Of a stretch of 40,682 bases of DNA, positions 1 through 7,359 are shown one piece after another. Numbering within the stretch: the first letter of the stretch is position 1; each line of letters begins with the position of its first letter. Below the pieces are notes generated by a model that saw nothing but the letters and a program-made list of their open reading frames with translations, ran no database searches and was not told where the DNA came from. The position numbers and the translations under genes were made by a program. The DNA is from Chitinophaga pinensis (GTDB taxonomy: Bacteria > Pseudomonadota > Gammaproteobacteria > Burkholderiales > Burkholderiaceae_C), in assembly GCA_943326015.2 (NCBI GenBank), contig CALPRQ020000033.1, positions 1 through 40,682 of the forward strand, given 5' to 3'.

Positions 1-145
1 AGCGCTGGATCGTCGAACGCAGCTTTGCTTGGCTGGACAAGAACAGGCGGCTGTGGAAGAACTGCGAGCGGCTGCTCAACACCAGCCTGCAGTTCGTCCA
101 TCTGGCTTTCCTGGGGCTCTTGCTCAGAAGACTTTGAACACGCTC
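1..145 (+). mobile_element. Right end of an IS5-family insertion sequence
   Basis: Only the right end of the element is in the window. It holds the transposase C-terminus (stop at 135-137) and eight further bases. The end is placed at 145 because the reverse strand would then start GAGCGTGTTC, a plausible terminal inverted repeat, and is followed outside by TGA, which fits the TNA target of several IS5 subgroups. The left end and target duplication are not visible, so the exact boundary is inference. The element interrupts the PAS gene that reads leftwards into it. Confidence 0.7.
3..137 (+). CDS. IS5-family transposase, C-terminal fragment
   Basis: The frame is open from the window edge and encodes 44 residues starting RWIVERSFAWLDKNRRLWKN and ending in LLLRRL before TGA. 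The WIVERSFAWL block is the conserved C-terminal DDE motif region of IS5-type transposases and carries the catalytic glutamate. The remaining residues resemble the usual IS5 tail. The N-terminus lies outside the window, so it cannot be judged whether the transposase is intact. Confidence 0.85.
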   Translation, partial: RWIVERSFAWLDKNRRLWKNCERLLNTSLQFVHLAFLGLLLRRL

Positions 146-1096
146 TGAGAAGTCCACACAAATATCGGCCGAGACCGGCCCGATCTCGGCCAGTGAATAG
201 CCCAGCATGCCAGCCCAGGCTTCGTTGACGCGCGTCTCGCCACTGCGGGCATTCCATTCCCAGGTGCCGGCACCCGTGCCCCAGAGGATGTTGTCGAGGC
301 GCTGATGACGCGCTTGCAAATCCTGCTCCAGCAGCCTGCGTTCGCTGATGTCGGTCAGCGTTCCGGTCATGCGGCTGGGCAGGCAGCATTCATCACGTTC
401 CATCACCTGGCCCAGGGCCTGAATCCAGACCCAGCTGCCATCGGCCTTGCGGTAGCGCCCGACCGTGACAAAGCGTCCGCTGCGCTCGATCTGCTCGACA
501 TAGGTGCGCTCGATTTCAGCCAGGTCGTCGGGGTGCACCATGGTTTGCCAGCTGGCGTAGTCAAGCATTCTGGCCTCGCCGCTCATGCCGAGCAGCTGCC
601 AGCACATGGCATCCCATTCGATTCGATCTTCGGCCAGCTGCCAGTCCCACGTGCCGGTTTCGGTTGCTTCCTGCGCCAGGCGAAAGCGCGCGTCGGAGCG
701 CTGCAGCGCCAGGTCCCCGTCCTGGTTGAGCCATTGCAGCACGATGCTGCACCGGCGGCCTTCAGCCGCCAGAGCGAAGGCCTGGACCGTGCAGGGCCGG
801 GAATGAGGTCCGGTGGTGCATAGCTGTGCCGTCTGCACCTGCCCGGCGGACTGGCTCGTCACGGACCGCAGCAGCGCGGCGAGCAAGCAGGAACTGTCGG
901 CCGTCAGCAGCTCATGCGCCGAGCGCGGTCTGCCGCCCGGCGCATCCGGCCCGAACAGCGAACGTGCCGCGGCATTCAATTCCTCAATGGCGCCGGCTGG
1001 ATCGACGAGCAGCACGGGCTGCGGCAACTGCATGAACAGCGGCCTGAAATGTCCGTCGTCTCCTCCATCCCGGTTCTCCTCCTGGGCTGGGTGCAT
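146..1096 (-). pseudogene. PAS-domain sensory protein truncated by the IS element
   Basis: Read from ATG at 1096 the frame is open to the window edge. It begins MHPAQEENRDGGDDG and holds a short N-terminal PAS-like segment, then a complete PAS_3/PAC unit (ETGTWDWQLAEDRIEW, then MVHPDDLAEIERTY and WVWIQALGQV), then a second PAS_3 unit starting GTWEWNARSGETRV. The second PAS breaks off after SADICVDFS, exactly where family members continue with HPDD, and the frame then runs antisense through the IS. The output domain (histidine kinase, GGDEF or other) would lie beyond the insertion and is not visible. This is probably the interrupted 5' part of a signal-transduction gene. No strong ribosome site precedes the ATG. 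Confidence 0.75.
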
Positions 1097-1600
1097 GGTG
1101 ATGCTTCTTGTCTTGTCGATTGCTCGGGCATGCCTGCGGTGGCCATTGGCAGCCAGACCCGGCAGCTGCTCGCAGCGCCAGGGTCCGAAGCCTTGGTCAA
1201 TGCTAGCGCACTGGCAAACGATGGCAAAAGCAGCAGTGAAAAATATTCCAACCTGCAGCATGTTCGACCTGCCGCCGTGAAGGAGATCAGAGCGGCAGGA
1301 TCTCGGCCTGACCGGTCAGCAGCGGACGGCACAGGATCTTGTAGCCGTCGGCGTCGAAGTCGGCGGCGGCGGCAGGCGCATCAGGGGCGGTCGGCCAGTG
1401 CTTGACGAGTCCGATCGCGCCGGGGTGGGGCCAGCAGGCGATGCGCAGACCATCGAGCTCGGCATGCCTCGAAGTCGGCGCGGCGCCGGCTGGGTAGCTG
1501 CATGACGTCCATTTGGGGTCGGAGACCGATTTCCGGTTTCGGCCAGATGGCCGGCTCCAGATGAAATCGGTGTCTGACCCCGATGGTGCCAATGGTGGGC
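1097..1600. other. Stretch without a confident gene; possible decayed coding segment
   Basis: Nothing convincing is seen at 1097-1286. A minus-strand open frame ends with a stop at 1287-1289. Its last 55 or so residues look protein-like (LDGLRIACWPHPGAIGLVKH, later DGYKILCRPLLTGQAEILPL), but its N-terminal part is only translation of the inverted repeat at 1515-1581. It may be the 3' remnant of a gene cut by that repeat. I do not recognise the family. Confidence 0.4.
1515..1581. repeat. Large imperfect inverted repeat, REP/MITE-like
   Basis: The left arm 1515-1533 (GGGGTCGGAGACCGATTTC) and the right arm 1563-1581 (GAAATCGGTGTCTGACCCC) are inverted copies differing at 2 of 19 positions. The inner 29 bases contain a second palindrome, GGCCAGATGGCC at 1541-1552. 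The structure could form a cruciform or RNA hairpin downstream of trhP. Arms beginning GGGGTCnGA are known from dispersed palindromic elements in proteobacteria; assigning this copy to such a family is inference. Confidence 0.65.
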
Positions 1601-2983
1601 TCAGGCCGCCTCAGCCGGGATCAGCCTGGCCAGCAGCGCGCCGGCGTACTGCTCGGGCAGCGGAATGCGCACATGCAACGGGCTGCCCGGCGCGACACTG
1701 ACCGGCTCGCCATCCATCTTCTGCATTTCCTTGAGCTCGATCACGTGGTTGCCGCTCGGGTGGATGACCTGGATCTTGTCGCCGACCGAGAACTTGTTCT
1801 TGACCTCGACCTCGGCCCAGCCATCGGCCGCGTTGAGCACGTCGCCGACATAGTGGCTGTGCCCGACCAGCGAGTGGCCGGTTTCGTAGTTCTGGTAGTC
1901 CTGGCTCGGGCGCCGCTCCAGGAAGCCGCTGGTGTAGCCGCGGTTGGCCAGGCCTTCGAGCTCGGTGATCAAGAGCGGGTTGAAGGGGCGGCCGGCGACC
2001 GCGTCGTCGATCGCCTGGCGGTAGATCTGCGCCGTGCGTGCCACGTAGTACAGGCTCTTGGTGCGGCCCTCGATCTTGAGCGAATCGACGCCGATCTCGG
2101 CCAGCCGCTGCACATGCTCGATCGCGCGCAGGTCCTTGCTGTTCATGATGTAGGTGCCGTGCTCGTCCTCCATGATCGGCATCAGCTGGCCCGGGCGGCC
2201 GGCTTCCTCGATCAGGTAGACCTGGTCGGCCTTGGGATGGCGCTCGCCGCCGCCGCAGGCCGCGAACGAGGACTCGGCTTCCTCCTGCGCCTGGTTGAAG
2301 TTGAAGCCTTGTTCCATCTTGACCGCGATCGCCTCGCCGGTGTTGGGATCGACGGCAGTCTCCTGGGTCGCGTAGTTCCAGCGGCAGGCGTTGGTGCAGG
2401 TGCCCTGGTTCGGGTCGCGCCGGTTGAAGTAGCCCGACAGCAGGCAGCGGCCCGAGTAGGCGATGCACAGCGCGCCATGCACGAAGACTTCGAGCTCCAT
2501 GTCCGGGCATTCCTGGCGGATCTTCTCGATCTCGTCCAGGCTCAGCTCGCGGCTCAGAATGATGCGCGCCACGCCCATCTGCTGCCAGAACTTGACCGCC
2601 GCGTAGTTGACCGTGTTGGCCTGCACCGAGAGGTGGATCGGCATCTCGGGGTATTGCTCGCGCACCATCATGATCAGGCCCGGGTCGGCCATGATCAGCG
2701 CGTCGGGCTTCAGCGCGATCACCGGCGCGATGTCGCGCATGTAGGTGCGGACCTTGTCGTTGTGCGGCAGCAGGTTGCTGGTGACGAAGAACTTCTTGCC
2801 GCGCGCATGCGCCTCGCGGATGCCGATCTCGATCTGCTCCAGCCGGAATTCGTTGTTGCGCGCGCGCAAGGAGTAGCGCGGCTGGCCGGCGTAGATCGCG
2901 TCGGCGCCGAAGTCGTAGGCGGCGCGCATCTTGTCGAGCGAGCCAGCGGGCAGCAGCAGTTCGGGGGCTTTGAGGGCAGTCAT
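1601..2983 (-). CDS. trhP: tRNA 5-hydroxyuridine synthesis protein TrhP (U32 peptidase family, YegQ)
   Basis: This 460-residue protein is very close in length to E. coli YegQ/TrhP (453). The start MTALKAPELLLPAGSLDKMR and the block ELSLDEIEKIRQECPDMELE followed by VFVHGALCIAYSGRCLLSGY are the U32 signature, and the cysteines in GRCLLSGYFNRRDPNQGTC and TNACRW match the iron-sulfur ligands of the family. TrhP acts with prephenate in forming 5-hydroxyuridine at wobble position 34 of tRNAs, an O2-independent route. The ATG at 2983 gives the expected N-terminus. It is transcribed alone, with the large inverted repeat just past its stop. Confidence 0.93.
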   Translation of the reverse strand: MTALKAPELLLPAGSLDKMRAAYDFGADAIYAGQPRYSLRARNNEFRLEQIEIGIREAHARGKKFFVTSNLLPHNDKVRTYMRDIAPVIALKPDALIMADPGLIMMVREQYPEMPIHLSVQANTVNYAAVKFWQQMGVARIILSRELSLDEIEKIRQECPDMELEVFVHGALCIAYSGRCLLSGYFNRRDPNQGTCTNACRWNYATQETAVDPNTGEAIAVKMEQGFNFNQAQEEAESSFAACGGGERHPKADQVYLIEEAGRPGQLMPIMEDEHGTYIMNSKDLRAIEHVQRLAEIGVDSLKIEGRTKSLYYVARTAQIYRQAIDDAVAGRPFNPLLITELEGLANRGYTSGFLERRPSQDYQNYETGHSLVGHSHYVGDVLNAADGWAEVEVKNKFSVGDKIQVIHPSGNHVIELKEMQKMDGEPVSVAPGSPLHVRIPLPEQYAGALLARLIPAEAA

Positions 2984-3143
2984 GGGGCGAGATTGTCCCG
3001 GAAACCGGCCAAGCCCTCATGTCCGACCCCGTTTTGCCCCCACGCCGGCGTCGGGCGCAGGAGGGCCTCGCTAGAATCGCGATCGCGCACATCTGTTGTC
3101 GCGCCAGCTGATCCGGCTGTTTCCTTTTTTCGATTTCTCCTCC

Positions 3144-3332
3144 ATGCACCGTCTGTCTCGCTCCATTCGCCCGCTGTTCGTCCTGATGCTGGCCGGCCTG
3201 CTGACTTCTCTGCAGGGCTGCGCGGTCGTCGCGGTCGCTGATGCCGCCGTCACCGTGGTCGCGACCGGGGTCTCGGTCACGGCCAAGGCCGTCGGTGCGG
3301 TCGCGAACGCCGTCATTCCCGGCGGCAACTGA
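3144..3332 (+). CDS. Small predicted lipoprotein
   Basis: A 62-residue protein starting MHRLSRSIRPLFVLMLAGLL with a positively charged N-terminus, a hydrophobic stretch and a lipobox LQGC. The mature peptide would begin CAVVAVADAAVTVVATGVSV and is a short Val/Ala-rich segment ending IPGGN. It resembles the small lipoproteins (DUF6726/NF038104-like) common in proteobacteria, whose function is unknown. An in-frame upstream start at 3096 would put residues ahead of the signal peptide, so 3144 is preferred. It stands alone between trhP (divergent) and the DUF59 gene. Confidence 0.7.
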   Translation: MHRLSRSIRPLFVLMLAGLLTSLQGCAVVAVADAAVTVVATGVSVTAKAVGAVANAVIPGGN

Positions 3333-3418
3333 GGCCGGCGGCGGCTCCACAGCGCTTGGGGCAAGCTCGCGAAGCGTTAGACTGTCGGCAGGATAAGATT
3401 CATGCGGGATGTTGATTC

Positions 3419-3730
3419 ATGGAAAAGCCTGATACCGAAACGCTCAATGCAGCCCTGCGCCGCGTCATCGACCCCGAAGTGGGAATGAACATCGTCGATC
3501 TGGGGCTGGTCTACGGCGTCGCGCTGTCCGACGACGGCCTCACGCTCACGGTCGACCTGACGATGACCTCGCCCGCCTGCCCGATGAGCGAGCTGATCTT
3601 CGACGAGGTCGACGCCGCGCTGCGCCCGCTGTTGCACCCCGACGCCATGCTCGACATCAACCTGGTCTGGAATCCGCCCTGGGGACCCGAGCGCATGAGC
3701 GAGCACGCGCGCCAGCATTTCGGCTGGTGA
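3419..3730 (+). CDS. DUF59/MIP18-family metal-sulfur cluster assembly protein
   Basis: A 103-residue single-domain protein of the MIP18 (DUF59) family, of the SufT/PaaD type. The typical features are VIDPEVGMNIVDLGLVYGV near residues 16-34 and TMTSPACPMSELI, whose cysteine is the conserved family residue. It ends in WNPPWGPERMSEHARQHFGW. Family members assist Fe-S cluster maturation. The stop is 4 bases before the next GTG start, so it is co-transcribed with the NnrS-like gene and probably matures or repairs an Fe-S protein under nitrosative or low-oxygen conditions (inference from context). Confidence 0.85.
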   Translation: MEKPDTETLNAALRRVIDPEVGMNIVDLGLVYGVALSDDGLTLTVDLTMTSPACPMSELIFDEVDAALRPLLHPDAMLDINLVWNPPWGPERMSEHARQHFGW

Positions 3731-3734
3731 CGCC

Positions 3735-4820
3735 GTGAAGAAGCTGCTCCGCCTCCCGCTGTTGCTGCCCGCCATGGTCGGCCTGCTTGCCGGCGTGCTG
3801 TCTGGTCTGGCGCGGCTGGGGCTGGATCAGCCCGATTTCGCGCTGGCGCAGGCCGGCAACCATGGCGCGCTGATGATCACGGCCTTCCTCGGCACCGTGA
3901 TCAGCCTGGAGCGTGCGGTCGCACTCGGCCGCAGCTGGCCCTATCTCGGCCCCATCTGCGCGGGACTGGCCGGGCTCGCGCTGCTGGCCGGACTGCCGCT
4001 TTGGCTGGCGCCAGCGCTGGGCCTTGTCTCCGGTCTGGTGCTGCTGGCTGCCAGCGTGCAGGTGCTGCGCCTGCAGCCCGTGCTGCACAACGCCACGCTG
4101 GCGCTTGGCGCGCTGTGCTGGCTGGTCGGCAGCCTGGTCTGGCTTGTGGGCGGCGTGATTCCGCAGGCCGTGCCCTGGTGGATGGCCTTCCTGGTGCTGA
4201 CGATCGCGGGCGAGCGGCTTGAGCTGACCCGTTTCATGCCCGCGACGCGCGGCAAGCAGCCCGCCTTCGTCGTCATCGTCGCGATCCTGCTCGCGGGGCT
4301 GGTCGCTACGCTGGCTTTCGAGGCCCAGGGTCTGGCCTGGCTCGCGGCGGCGCTGCTGGCGTTGTCGGTCTGGCTGCTGCGCTACGACATCGCACGCCGC
4401 ACCGTCAGGCAGCAGGGCCTGACCCGTTTCATCGCGGTCTGCCTGCTGGCAGGCTATGTCTGGCTCGCGTTCGGCGGCCTGCTTGGACTGATGGGCGGCT
4501 TTGCGCCCGGCAATGCCTGGCGCGATGCGGCGCTGCACTCGGTCTTCCTGGGCTTCGTGTTCTCGATGATCTTCGGCCACGCACCCATCATCTTTCCGGC
4601 AGTTGCACGCATCAAGCTGCCTTATCACCCGGTTTTCTACCTGCCGCTGCTGCTGTTGCACGGCTCGCTGCTGCTGCGCCTGGGTGCCGGTCTGCTGGGC
4701 ACCCATCGCCCGGACGGACTGCTAGCGCTGCGCCAGGCGGCCAGCGCGGGCAATGGCGTGGCGCTGGCGCTGTTCGCCCTCATCGTCGTCACCAGCGTGC
4801 TGCGCGCGCATCGGCACTGA
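3735..4820 (+). CDS. NnrS-like multi-pass membrane protein
   Basis: This 361-residue, almost wholly hydrophobic protein has about ten to twelve predicted membrane segments. The C-terminal block HSVFLGFVFSMIFGHAPIIF followed by PAV resembles the haem/copper membrane family NnrS, linked to nitric oxide tolerance in denitrifiers. Histidines in HGALMITAFLGTVISLERAV and HAPIIF are candidate metal or haem ligands. The start is GTG at 3735, 4 bases after the upstream stop. The NnrS assignment rests on topology, the FGHAPII block and its neighbours, and is tentative; other uncharacterised membrane families remain possible. Confidence 0.6.
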   Translation: MKKLLRLPLLLPAMVGLLAGVLSGLARLGLDQPDFALAQAGNHGALMITAFLGTVISLERAVALGRSWPYLGPICAGLAGLALLAGLPLWLAPALGLVSGLVLLAASVQVLRLQPVLHNATLALGALCWLVGSLVWLVGGVIPQAVPWWMAFLVLTIAGERLELTRFMPATRGKQPAFVVIVAILLAGLVATLAFEAQGLAWLAAALLALSVWLLRYDIARRTVRQQGLTRFIAVCLLAGYVWLAFGGLLGLMGGFAPGNAWRDAALHSVFLGFVFSMIFGHAPIIFPAVARIKLPYHPVFYLPLLLLHGSLLLRLGAGLLGTHRPDGLLALRQAASAGNGVALALFALIVVTSVLRAHRH

Positions 4821-4843
4821 ACGACTGGGCCGCCGGTCGGCGC

Positions 4844-5122
4844 TCACCCCATCACCGTCACCGCGTACACCAGCGCCAGCAGCGCGCAGACCGCCACCAG
4901 CCAGCCCAGCACGATGCGGCGCCAGAACACCGGCGCCCGCCTCAACCCCATGAAGAAGTCGATCACCAGCCAGCCCTTGACGGCGGCGAGTGCGAACAGC
5001 AGGCCCACCCGCAGCGGGCCGAGCGCCTGGCCGGGCCGGCCTTCGGCTATCCAGTAGCTCAGCCCGGTGGCCAGCACGAGGATGATCCAGACGATGTTGA
5101 CGGGCGTGAACAGGCGCTTCAT
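4844..5122 (-). CDS. NorF/cytochrome oxidase subunit IV-like membrane protein
   Basis: A 92-residue protein with three hydrophobic segments (residues about 9-27, 37-55, 70-90), beginning MKRLFTPVNIVWIILVLATG. The motif VKGWLVIDFFMGLRRAP is typical of prokaryotic cytochrome c oxidase subunit IV (COX4_pro) and of NorF. Its ATG overlaps the stop of the upstream norE-like gene by 4 bases (ATGA), so the two are translationally coupled. NorF accompanies NorE as a non-catalytic accessory of nitric oxide reductase. It converges on the NnrS-like gene 23 bases away. Confidence 0.8.
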   Translation of the reverse strand: MKRLFTPVNIVWIILVLATGLSYWIAEGRPGQALGPLRVGLLFALAAVKGWLVIDFFMGLRRAPVFWRRIVLGWLVAVCALLALVYAVTVMG

Positions 5123-5703
5123 CGCATCAGGTAGACGAGGGGAAACAGCACGATCCAGAGCAGATCGACCATGTGCCAGAACGCCGCGCCGGTCTCGAGC
5201 GCATGCAGCCGGCCCGGACCGTAGTCGCCGCGCCAGGTGTAGAAGGTCAGGATGGCGAGAAACACCAGCGCGGCGATCACATGGAAGAAGTGAAAGCCGG
5301 TCAGCAGGAAATAGAACAGGTAGAAGCGGTTGGTCTCCAGGTCGATGCCGGCGTCGAACTTGGCGCCGTACTCCTGGAGCTTGAAGACCAGGAAGGCCAG
5401 TCCGCAGGCCTGGGCCGCGAGCAGCCAGCGCAAGCCGGCGCCGCGCGCATCCTCGCCGATGGCCTGGACTGCGCGCACCACGCACCAGCTGCCGCCTATC
5501 AGCAACCAGGTGTTGATCAGGCCCTTGCTGCGGTCGAGCGTCTGCTGCGAGGCATTGAACAGCTCCGGGTCCATGCCGCGCACCACCGCGTAGGTGCCGA
5601 ACAGCAGCGCGAAGGTGGCCAGTTCGAGCAGGATGATGAGCCAGACTGCCAGATCGCCGGGCAGATGCCGCTGGTCCTGGCTGGACTGATCCTGGGGCGC
5701 CAC
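5119..5703 (-). CDS. NorE-like cytochrome c oxidase subunit III family protein
   Basis: A 194-residue protein with five predicted membrane helices. The family marks are LPGDLAVWLIILLELATFAL near the N-terminus, TGFHFFHVIAALVFLAILTF, and the C-terminal ETGAAFWHMVDLLWIVLFPL. The short five-helix form lacking the first two COX3 helices is typical of NorE. The start is GTG at 5703, supported by GGGAGG about six bases upstream. It lies 16 bases after the AhpD-like gene and overlaps the NorF-like gene, forming a three-gene unit. No norB/norC or terminal-oxidase subunit I is in the window, so the enzyme it serves is elsewhere. Confidence 0.85.
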   Translation of the reverse strand: MAPQDQSSQDQRHLPGDLAVWLIILLELATFALLFGTYAVVRGMDPELFNASQQTLDRSKGLINTWLLIGGSWCVVRAVQAIGEDARGAGLRWLLAAQACGLAFLVFKLQEYGAKFDAGIDLETNRFYLFYFLLTGFHFFHVIAALVFLAILTFYTWRGDYGPGRLHALETGAAFWHMVDLLWIVLFPLVYLMR

Positions 5704-5719
5704 CGCAAGCCTCCCGGCT

Positions 5720-6070
5720 TCAGGCTTCGGGCTGCAGCTTGTCCCAGGCCGCGAGAGCCTCGGAGGCGTACATCAGCGAGGGGCCACCGCCCATGTAGAC
5801 GCAGATGGTCAGCATTTCCTCAAGCTCGGCGCGGGTGCAGCCGAGCTTGATCAGCGCCTTGACATGGAAGCCCACGCAGCCCGAGCAGCGCTGGCCGATG
5901 CCGATCGCCAGCGCGATCAGCTCCTTGTGCTTGGCGCTGATCGCGCCCTCGGCCATCGAGGCCTGGGCCAGCTTGGCAAAGCCGCCCATGGCCTCGGATT
6001 GCGACTTGCGAAATGGCGCCAGGTTGGCGTTGATGTCCTTCATCAGCCCGGCGTGGTCGAACGTGCTCAT
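5720..6070 (-). CDS. Carboxymuconolactone decarboxylase family (AhpD-like) protein
   Basis: A 116-residue single CMD domain. The core is KHKELIALAIGIGQRCSGCV followed by GFHVKALIKLGC, with the CxxC plus nearby His that forms the redox centre of AhpD-like alkylhydroperoxidases. The end, ICVYMGGGPSLMYASEALAA, is also typical. Such proteins are thiol-based peroxidase partners or structurally related enzymes; the substrate cannot be told from sequence. It is first in the unit with the NorE- and NorF-like genes, which suggests a role in peroxide or reactive-nitrogen stress. Confidence 0.88.
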   Translation of the reverse strand: MSTFDHAGLMKDINANLAPFRKSQSEAMGGFAKLAQASMAEGAISAKHKELIALAIGIGQRCSGCVGFHVKALIKLGCTRAELEEMLTICVYMGGGPSLMYASEALAAWDKLQPEA

Positions 6071-6094
6071 GCAGCTTCCTTCAAAGATTCACTA

Positions 6095-6706
6095 TTATTG
6101 AATATTTTGGCGCAGCGTCAGCGCGCCGCGGATCTGGCCCAGCAGGTAGCCGGTGCCCTTGTCCTGGGGATAGAGTTCGTTCAGGCGCGCGGCCACGCCG
6201 GGGCCGAGCTTGTCGGCGCTGCCGTGGCATTGCAGGCAGGCCGCCTGCACCGGCAGCGCGCGCATGTAGCGTTTGACCTGCTGGCCGTTCTCGGTCACCA
6301 CCTCGGCGCGCTCCAGCTTGGCGACATCGGCGCCGGCGGCCTGCTGGCGGTCGAATTCCTGCAGGGTCGCGCGTTCCCAGGCATCGGGCACCGCCTTCGG
6401 GTTGCGGTTGCCCAGGCTGACGCGCCGGATCTGCCAGCCAGTGGCTTCGGATGCCGCGCGCGCCATCTTGGGCGCTTCGGTCTGGCAGATGCCGATCGCA
6501 TGCGCCGGGCCGCCCTGCTGGATTTCGGTCATCAGCACCGCCATCAGCTTGGGCGGCACCGATGCGGCCACCTGGCGCGCTTCGTCCACCCAGGCCGCTG
6601 GCGGCGCGCTGGTTACTGGCGAATCGGGGGTCTTGGGGGCCAGCGCATTGCACGCGCTCAGGATGGGCAGCAGGCTGGCAGCCAGCAGCAGGGTGGACTT
6701 GTTCAT
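6095..6706 (-). CDS. DUF3365 (Tll0287-like) c-type haem lipoprotein
   Basis: A 203-residue protein with signal peptide and lipobox (LLPILSAC, residues about 12-19), so it is probably lipid-anchored in the periplasm. It carries one c-type haem motif, CLQCH, in the context LPVQAACLQCHGSADKLGPG, and ends in YLLGQIRGALTLRQNIQ. This is the DUF3365/Tll0287-like fold, a haem-binding PAS-like domain thought to be a redox or gas sensor. Its ATG overlaps the stop of the truncated haemoglobin gene by 4 bases, so the two are translationally coupled and probably serve the same pathway. Confidence 0.85.
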   Translation of the reverse strand: MNKSTLLLAASLLPILSACNALAPKTPDSPVTSAPPAAWVDEARQVAASVPPKLMAVLMTEIQQGGPAHAIGICQTEAPKMARAASEATGWQIRRVSLGNRNPKAVPDAWERATLQEFDRQQAAGADVAKLERAEVVTENGQQVKRYMRALPVQAACLQCHGSADKLGPGVAARLNELYPQDKGTGYLLGQIRGALTLRQNIQ

Positions 6707-7170
6707 GGTTGGGCTTCCTGTTGGGTTGAAGAAAAAATGGATTCGCGCATCAGCGCTTCGACCATGCTGCTCAAGGCCTGCAGCAAGGCGGCACGCAATT
6801 CAGCGTCATCGATCTGCTCGGCGAGCGCAAGCCGCATGCACAGCAGCCATTCGTGGCATTCGATCGATCCGATTGAGTCGGACGGTGCAGGTCCCGGTCT
6901 GGCCGAGCACAGCGCCGGGCCGCCCAGCCAGCCGGACAGGCATTCGAACAGCCGGTCGGCGCAGCCTCCCAGCGGGTCGGGGTGCAGGCGTCGCACGCGA
7001 CTGGCTTCCGGCAGTTCATCCATGAGCTCGTAGCAGCGCTCAACCAGGCGTCGAATCGCCACGGCACCCCCCAGCAGCTGGTAGATGTTGCTGCCCTTGG
7101 CAGGTACCGGGTTCTGTGTCGACAAGACGGCCTGTCTGCCCGGGCGCAAATGATCGGCTTGGATTGGCAT
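6703..7170 (-). CDS. Divergent group II truncated haemoglobin lacking the usual proximal His
   Basis: This 155-residue protein aligns with group II truncated globins. NIYQLLGGAVAIRRLVERCY (28-47) is helices A/B with B10 Tyr, LPEASRVRRLHP is CD, DRLFECLSGWLGGP (72-85) is helix E, and HEWLLCMRLAL with ALLQALSSMVEALM covers G/H. Normal members have an (R)H-PF segment about 15 residues after WLGGP, with the F8 haem-ligating His. Here that segment is CSARPGPAPSDSIGSI and has no His in this or the other minus frames. The protein may not bind haem normally. ATG at 7170 leaves a long N-terminal tail; a TTG at residue 16 or so is possible. It is coupled to the DUF3365 gene. Confidence 0.75.
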   Translation of the reverse strand: MPIQADHLRPGRQAVLSTQNPVPAKGSNIYQLLGGAVAIRRLVERCYELMDELPEASRVRRLHPDPLGGCADRLFECLSGWLGGPALCSARPGPAPSDSIGSIECHEWLLCMRLALAEQIDDAELRAALLQALSSMVEALMRESIFSSTQQEAQP

Positions 7171-7359
7171 GGCGTGGCTGCGGATGGTGTGTGCTGCCTT
7201 TGCTCTTCAAGAAACGTGCCAGGGTCGGCGGGCTGGGTTGCGGCACGGGTCTGGCCCGCGGTGCAGTCGAAGCGCTGCGCCAGACGGCTGCTCCTCTGAA
7301 GTCGCAGGCCTGACTGACAGGGATTCTTGGCTGTCATTTCTGCGCCTGTTTCTGCCAGA

